Source of the DNA: Plantago major
Lineage: Eukaryota > Streptophyta > Magnoliopsida > Lamiales > Plantaginaceae
Assembly: GCA_026545765.1 (NCBI GenBank)
Contig: CM048842.1
Coordinates: 45,641,431-45,705,430 of the forward strand
Length of the DNA stretch: 64,000 nucleotides
Reading direction: 5' to 3'
This document shows positions 58,371 through 64,000 of the stretch, one piece after another. Both the position numbers and the translations under genes were made by a program. Positions within the stretch are counted from its first letter, which is position 1. Every line of letters starts with the position of its first letter. The notes below the pieces were generated by a model. That model saw only the letters and a list, made by a program, of their open reading frames with translations, was not told the origin of the DNA and made no database searches.

Positions 58371-60960
58371 ATATGTGAATGTTGATAATTTTTGCGGACA
58401 CCAAGTCCAAAGCTTCAAAAGTAAAGTTTACAGGAGCTACAAAGATAGACAAAAAGAAGACATTTTCAAACAAGCTTCGGACAGCTTCACTCTTTTTGTA
58501 TGAAGTAAAGACGGAATTCAAGCATCACGTTGAGTTCTACACATATCCAAAGGACAATACAACAACAGCAACACTCTTGAAAATTACATGTGTTGAACAG
58601 CAAGTTATCTTCGGAGCAAAATAGTTAACTAAACTCGGAACAACACAAACATCAAAGTGCTGCTTCTGACTAGAGTTGACAGAGCGACAGTTCCGAACTA
58701 CAAAAAGAGAAGAGGCTCGGATTGAACATAAACGGAACATTAGATCTGCAAAGTCTCAAAAAAAAAAAAAAAGTACTGTAGCTGCGGACTTACTGTAGCA
58801 ATCCGAAGTGGCAATCCGTAGAAGCATATCCGAACTGTGGCAAACAAAGGAGGTCCGAACTATAGCAAACTTAGAGCAAGACTCGGACCAGAAAGGAGTA
58901 TTATACGTCTCAGATCCAAACTAAAGCACAGGGATCCGAACTGAAAATTAGCTTCGGACTGTGAGACTCGGACAAGAAGCTGCAAGTTCGGACAGCGCAC
59001 TTCGGACAAGAACAACATCAAGAACAAACTCCGACATCGAACATGAAGACGCTTCAAACAACAACAATATTCTTGAGAATTACAAGTGTTGGATAAAAAG
59101 CAAACAAGTTAACTCAACTCCGGACCGGCAATAATAAGAGATCTGGACTGAGCTCCGAACTGAGTAGCCATAACAGATTCAAAATTTAGACACGACTGAA
59201 GCTTTTACCGGACACCCGGACAGGGCTTTGACCGCAAGAAAGTAGAAGCTCCTGACAGCACAACCTCCGAGCTTGTTGGCACAGAAAAGCTCCGAATAAA
59301 GAAAGCTTGTGTAGAATAGAGAATCCGAAATAATAGACCTTCGGAGCAGTACAACTTCGGACAAACACTCACAGAGACACACGGAACTCATACCTCACTT
59401 CGGAACAGAGTATGGCGAACTGAAGCAGTCTCGGAACGAAACTGAACTACAAAGCTGGTATCGAGATGCCCAAGGCGGATTGAACAAATCCAGATTGGAA
59501 GGAGTCTTGACTCGGATCCGACATAGGTGCCTCAGACCAGAAAACAAAATAGACAACTGGCGAACTGGAGCAAATATGAACTCGGAGCAGTCACTTCGAA
59601 CTTCACTGCCTCAACCTCAGACAAATACCCAAGCCCTTACGTGACTACGAACTTCTCGATCAAATTGAGACAAGTATAAGATTCGGAACTTGATACTTCG
59701 GGAATAGCACTTCGCATAACAGATACTCGAATAAGCTGGAGGTCCCAAACCCGAGAAGAGAGATTCGAACTTACTGAATTCGGACTTACGAGCTCCGTAC
59801 AAGCACAACAAATAGAAAGGCAAAGCTTCGGACTAACTAGAACTGATAACAAATAGTACATCCGGCACAAACGGAACAAGAAAGCTCTGTTCTGAACTTG
59901 CCTCGGGTTATAGCGGATAAATGCTTTGAACTTGCCTCGTTTGGATGTTTCAGATCTAATGATGCACCTCTCTCGCCCGTTCCCATCTCTATCACCTCAC
60001 TGCTTTCTTCGAGGTTGAATTGAAGTTTGCGTGTCCGCAAGAATGATTGGTTATAGAAGATTCCAGTCCTTTGTTAAACAAAAAAGCGGAACTCGGACCT
60101 GAATGGCAGCGGAGCAGCGGGGGCTGAACAACAAATCCGGATCTGTGACACTTCGGACCAGCATAACCATGGAAGATCAGAGCAGCAAAGCTTAGAACAA
60201 AGCTGGCCTGGAATAGCTTCGGAACAGAAAGCTCCGGAGCAATGAAGTAGAACAATAAAAAGATTCGAACAACAGGCTCGGACTAGAACAGAGCCCGAAG
60301 TCACTAACATATCCAAGATTTAAATAGACGCAAACAGGAGGAGAGCATTTCTTCTGTACTATGGCAGATCCAAATCGGTGGCACAATTTTGGACTAGCCA
60401 CTTCGGACTAAACAACACAGAGCATCGGACACTTAGCTCAGATAGCAAGCCTCGGATGGCTTGAGAAGAATGCAAACAGATCTGAAACTTCAATGGCAGC
60501 GAGCTTCGGACTCAAAACCCAGTAAGAAAAATTGCGAGATCCAAACTAAAAAAACTAAAGAGCAGCACGCCCGAGATTCGGATTAAGAACAGCGAAACTC
60601 GAACAGAACAAGCGAGATCCGGATCTGGAAGAAACAAGAAAGCTCCAGCCTAGCACTACGGACTAGCGCTTCGGACCGGCGGTGGAATAAGAAGCTTCGG
60701 ACCCACTTCCGGACTTACAGATTCAGACTGAGCAAGAGGTGCGCCTCGGACCACTGCTGTTCGTAGGTGGTCAATCCATGGGCGGTGATGGCAGATCAAT
60801 TAAGATTGATCAAGTGGCAATAAGCAAAATTGATTAATTAATGGGATCAAAGGATTCAATTTTATTCAATGGCCTTTTTTCGTCTTCATCAATTGGTAAG
60901 CATCAGTTCCATCACCCATGGAATTATACACGTGAATGGTGTGGGTGAAGCTAATCACTA
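58371..60960. other. GGAC/GTCC-rich non-coding part of element C
   Basis: 2.6 kb without a convincing gene. The words TTCGGAC, CTCGGAC and TCCGAAC recur every few tens of bases, in both orientations, without a fixed period. Frames of 60-90 codons occur but share no motif. It looks like decayed repeat DNA continuing the minisatellite region. Confidence 0.6.
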
Positions 60961-61386
60961 TAAGTGAGCTTTATGACATTCCTAAAGTTGGATCACGTTA
61001 AAAATACATCAAAATCGTCTGACCCGTATGTGGCTAATCAGCTTTGGCATCTCGCTTTAGGACAAACCGCGTCCGGCATATCAATTAAGGCTCTTTACCC
61101 CAACATTTTGACTCCTTGGATCCGACATCCGAGTGACAAAATCTACCGGGACATGACTCCTCGGATCCGACATCCAAGCGACAAAATTTTCCAAAGTCCT
61201 AAGCCTTCACGTTTGACCCTATCTCGCTACAAATACCTCTTTTCCTACAGTCTGGGACGGGACGTCTCAGACTGTAAGAAAAGAGGGGGGGGGGGGGTGG
61301 GGGGAGAGATAGAGGAAACACAAGAGGACACGGATAAGGAAAATTTCTCTTCAAAGCTCACAAGATCGATTGCACAAAGAAGCTCC
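60961..61386. other. C region before the PPT, with a G-rich tract
   Basis: No supported gene. It contains repeated gactcctcggatccgacatcc units (about 61108-61190) and a G-rich tract (61284-61306). Confidence 0.5.
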
Positions 61387-61600
61387 CCGGACACTATAGT
61401 TCCACAACTATCTTCTACAAAGATACTTGGAAACTAGGGGGACATATGTTGATACAAAAATATGTCCAAGACGTCAAAGGCATCATCAGCTACCCGGACA
61501 CTATAGTTCCACAACTATCTTCTACAAAGATACTTGGAAACTAGGGGGACATATGTTGATACAGAAATATGTCCATGACGTCCTAACCGCTCTGTCACGG
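61387..61600 (+). repeat. 107-bp tandem duplication across the C PPT/LTR border
   Basis: ccggacactatag ... aaactagggggacatatgttgatac starts at 61387 and again at 61494. Both copies include the PPT (AAACTAGGGGGACATA) and the first bases of the LTR. The second PPT (61538-61553) is directly followed by the 3' LTR at 61554. The PPT region is almost the same as in T1 and T2. Confidence 0.8.
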
Positions 61601-62207
61601 ACTACAGTCCTAAGCGTGACGTCCTAACCGCTCTATCAGACTATAGTCCTAAGCGTGACGTCCTAACCGCTCTATCCGACTACAGTCCTAAGCGGGACGT
61701 CCTAACCGTCCTAAGCGTGACGTCCTAACCGCTCTATCGGACTACAGTCCTAAGCGGGATGTCCTAACACAACCAACCTATTGGGCCATGGGCCTAGAGC
61801 ATTGTTGGCACAATCAGGGACGGACACTTGGCGCGATCTTGTGAGCCCTCCCTTTCTCAAGGGAAACCTATAAATATGCATATATCCTCACAATGCAAAG
61901 TGAGGGAAGTCTTCTTCCTAGACTCTTAACTTCTCCACTATTATACAGAATAGATCTTCAATCTCTCTTGAGTAAAGTCTCAGTCTGGTTTGACACTTAG
62001 CAAACCGGGTCCTAACCCCCCCCCACCCTCCAAGTCACTTGTGCAGGTCCTTACGCATCGCCTCTTACCAGTACGACGGTTCTTACGGACTCTTACTCTT
62101 TTGTTCTTACAAGCAAGGTGGTTCTTTTTCAATGGTGGTCTAGGTACTTAGAGTGAAGGAAAGCAAGGAAAATTCATTAAGTGGTTGGGGGACTTTTCCC
62201 CTCAACA
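61554..62207 (+). repeat. C 3' LTR
   Basis: 654 bp, tgttgatacag ... cccctcaaca, with the 39-bp U3 repeats (61584-61770), a TATA box (CTATAAATATG near 61868), a C-rich tract (62018-62030) and a right flank aatag (62208-62212). Confidence 0.88.
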
Positions 62208-62899
62208 AATAGACTATTATATCAAGTCCCATAACATGATATAATAACCATAACTTATTTGTCAATCGAAAACTATACATATAAATTTTATATACGGAAA
62301 ATAGAAGCAAAAGTGTCAAGAGTTCCCCTTACCTCAAATCTATAAATCTTACTGATGTACCAGGATTCAACTTGACCAAGTCTACTAGTAAATCGACGAT
62401 CCAAAAAGCCATCATCAAATCAATCACTAGTGCTCATGCATTGCCTAATGTAGACTTGCAAAATAATCCAAAATCAACTCCAAGGATCACATGCACGTAT
62501 GTATATACTGTAAGATGTTAAACCAGTGTTAAGAATCCAACATGGTACTTGCTATATACTTCCAATAATATCAGTGACGAATTTGATCAATTACCTTAGA
62601 GCCACAATAAATTCTCATGGTGGCTTCGATTCTTGATCTCCAGCTTGACTGCCCAAACCTTAATCTTTTTCGTGAAGACCAATAATCTAACCTAAACTTT
62701 AAGGACCTAGCAGTATACTTTTTATGGGCCTCTGCTAGTACAAATCCAATAAAAATCCACTTAGCCCACCTCGATTTATCAATCCATATATAACAATAAT
62801 AACTTATAAAATCCCGTATATCAACTCAGGTCCAAATAATTTCTCTTCTCCAAATTAAATTCAAATAGACGGTCCGAAATAAATTCCGGGATTTTACAT

Positions 62900-63420
62900 C
62901 CTCCCCTCCTTAAAAGAAGTTTTCTCCTGAAAACTTAACTCCACTACGCTTCCACTGCGCCAATCTCACAAATATCCAATTTTTCACATTTTCCCGTCAC
63001 TACAACAATCCTAATACCATTCACCTGGTCCAGAAATCTCATCGACGAGTTCATACTTCATATCTAAAGTCCAATACCACTTTTGGCATCACACTCGGAA
63101 ACACCATACTTCGAGAAATCTAACACAAACCAATCACACATACACCAAACAAATCGAAACCTTGTACCTCCACCACTTTTACTTCAACTCAAAATCATAA
63201 ACTTCGAAAAGACAAACCTAGGCTCCAAAAAAAATTCTAACCTAACTCCCCGATTTTTCCCTTCATCCAAAACAACACTTCGCATATTCAAACTTGGGAC
63301 CTACACCCAACAAACCGGAACCTGGCTCTGATACCACTTTCGGTAAAACCACACCAAACCTCGAAAAGACTAGCCTAAGCACCTCAAAGATTTTATTTTT
63401 TTTTACCTAGGTTCCTCAAA
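62900..63420 (-). other. D internal remnant with primer site and PPT
   Basis: About 520 bp are all that remains between the D LTR parts. On the minus strand TGGTATCAGAGCCAGG (63323-63338) matches a tRNA-Met primer site and the purine tract at 62900-62918 abuts the 3' LTR. No gag or pol sequence is recognisable. Confidence 0.55.
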
Positions 63421-63636
63421 GATTCTAACCTAAACTTTAAGGACCTAGCAGTATACTTTTTATGGGCCTCTGCTAGTACAAATCCAATAAAAATCCACTT
63501 AGCCCACCTCGATTTATCAATCCATATATAACAATAATAACTTATAAAATCCCGTATAGCAACTCAGGTCCAAATAATTTCTCTTCTCCAAATTAAATTC
63601 AAATAGACGGTCCGAAATAAATTCCGGGATTTTACA
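63421..63636 (-). repeat. D 5' LTR, partial
   Basis: About 212 bp equal to 62689-62899, i.e. only the first part (element strand TGTAAAATCCCGG...) of the LTR. The right flank ttcca then viral sequence. Confidence 0.75.
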
Positions 63637-64000
63637 TTCCATTCCTGAAATAATGGCCTTTTTCATTTCTATTTTCCATGACTTATCTAATAATAATGTT
63701 AATAATTTAGTACCTAAGTTTTTTCTTGCTAAAACTTTTATAGCCAATTATAACTAATCCTATATGGGCAAATTGTTTCCCAGACTGTTTTATTTTCTGT
63801 ATGGTTTCTGGAAAAAATAAACCTATAGTTACTGTTTTGTCAATAACCCTAAGACTTTCTTCTCTACTACTTCGTATTAGAAATGTATTAATATTTCTAA
63901 AACCTGTTTGATATAATACTCTTGGATTTAATATATCTAATTGGTGTTGATTATATAAGTCTATATTCCTGTCTAAATTTATTTCTTCTTCTAACTGTAT
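63637..64000 (-). pseudogene. EPRV unit B: movement-protein N-terminal part
   Basis: The minus strand continues the movement protein interrupted at 53342 (KVLARKNLGTKLLTLLLDKS, VIDKTVTVGLF). It includes the uninterrupted version of the T2 target site (aatatatctaattgg, near 63930), which confirms the T2 duplication. The array runs on past the window edge. Confidence 0.82.

Larger units (their letters stand above)
54094..62207 (+). mobile_element. Element C: pol-less relative of the Tat elements
   Basis: An 8.1-kb element with perfect 5-bp duplication aatag (54089-54093 and 62208-62212), nested in the D LTR. From left to right: an LTR in inverted orientation, a forward LTR part, a primer site (TGGCGCTGTCTGTGGG), the N-terminal part of gag related to T1, a long chain of minisatellites, a PPT and a forward 3' LTR. 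No protease, RT or integrase is seen. The PPT region and gag N-terminus are close to T1/T2, so it was probably moved by a Tat-type partner. The two forward LTR parts differ by about 1 to 1.5% by eye, so it is the youngest element here, perhaps about half a million years. Gag is broken. Confidence 0.85.
53343..62899 (-). repeat. D 3' LTR, interrupted by element C
   Basis: Two parts, 53343-54093 and 62213-62899, together about 1.44 kb, separated by C. The right 210 bp (62689-62899) match the partial 5' LTR at 63425-63636 almost exactly. On the minus strand a purine tract (AAGGAGGGGAGGA) precedes it at 62900. No genes in the LTR parts. Confidence 0.7.
53343..63636 (-). mobile_element. LTR element D, reduced, probably Ty3/gypsy
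   Basis: The element is bounded by tgtcacgacccaa (53343) and gggattttaca (63636), with near-matching flanks ttcct / ttcca as target duplication; the viral reading continues on both sides. Minus orientation: partial 5' LTR (63421-63636), a short internal remnant with a tRNA-Met primer site, a PPT (62900-62918) and a 3' LTR that contains element C. LTR ends of the form TGTAAAATCCC ... GGTCGTGACA plus a tRNA-Met primer suggest a chromovirus (Tekay/Del-like), but no coding sequence remains to confirm it. It is broken and mostly lost. Confidence 0.65.
16160..64000 (-). mobile_element. Endogenous pararetrovirus (Caulimoviridae) tandem array, heavily interrupted
   Basis: Minus-strand viral genome copies in head-to-tail order: the leader and ORF1 of a left unit (16160-16742), one full-length unit A (16743-31977, with T2 inside), and partial unit B (31978-64000, with S2 and D inside). 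Primer site to primer site in unit A, minus T2 and its duplication, is about 8.05 kb, a normal caulimovirid genome size. Units A and B are about 97% alike by eye. All gene regions of a caulimovirid are present in unit A, but coding is broken in about five to ten places; unit B is broken and incomplete. The virus has no integrase of its own, so integration was probably by host repair. Interruption by LTR elements with target duplications proves this is old nuclear sequence. Confidence 0.92.

Noticed and set aside
58860-60400. Several Cys/Ser/Leu-rich minus frames of 60-90 codons
   Set aside because: They arise from repeated TCCGAA/TTCGGA words, share no domain and overlap each other in different frames.

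Overview
This window is plant nuclear DNA made almost entirely of nested retroelements; I see no ordinary host gene, tRNA, rRNA or CRISPR array. A flowering plant is indicated by a caulimovirid-type pararetrovirus, a Sirevirus-type Ty1/copia element, Tat-lineage Ty3/gypsy elements with antisense genes, and plant-style TATA boxes and GT-AG introns. The species cannot be told from the sequence.

The ground layer is a head-to-tail array of an endogenous pararetrovirus (EPRV) of the family Caulimoviridae, reading on the minus strand from 64000 down to 16160. One full unit, primer site to primer site and without the insertions, is about 8.05 kb. Its gene order is ORF1, ORF2, a movement-protein / coat-protein / protease / reverse-transcriptase polyprotein, then a terminal ORF with a viroplasmin (TAV-like) domain. 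The intergenic region holds a 35S-like promoter with two as-1-like motifs.

Several LTR elements were inserted into this array. (1) T1, a Tat-lineage gypsy element (3086-16159, minus), whose left LTR was hit in turn by S1, a Sirevirus running off the left edge (1-3085, plus). (2) T2, a second Tat copy without a recognisable pol (23713-30888, target duplication tatct). (3) S2, a full-length-sized Sirevirus of 16.4 kb (34994-51423, minus, target duplication gttat). (4) D, a reduced LTR element (53343-63636, minus), with C (54094-62207, target duplication aatag), a pol-less relative of the Tat elements, nested in its LTR. Where both ends are visible, 5-bp duplications support the boundaries.

The more unusual content is: an EPRV mixing badnavirus/tungrovirus-type cysteine clusters with a TAV-like ORF; two antisense genes inside the Tat elements, each with its own TATA box and each followed by the same short GC hairpin, one of them spliced and carrying a PF04195-like domain; element C, which carries a U5-type end at both termini because its left LTR is inverted; and a chain of minisatellites inside C, including a 24-bp array open on both strands for over 1.2 kb.

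All viral and LTR-element genes are treated as fossils. Boundaries, parts and rough ages are given; ages come from by-eye LTR comparison and are only order-of-magnitude.
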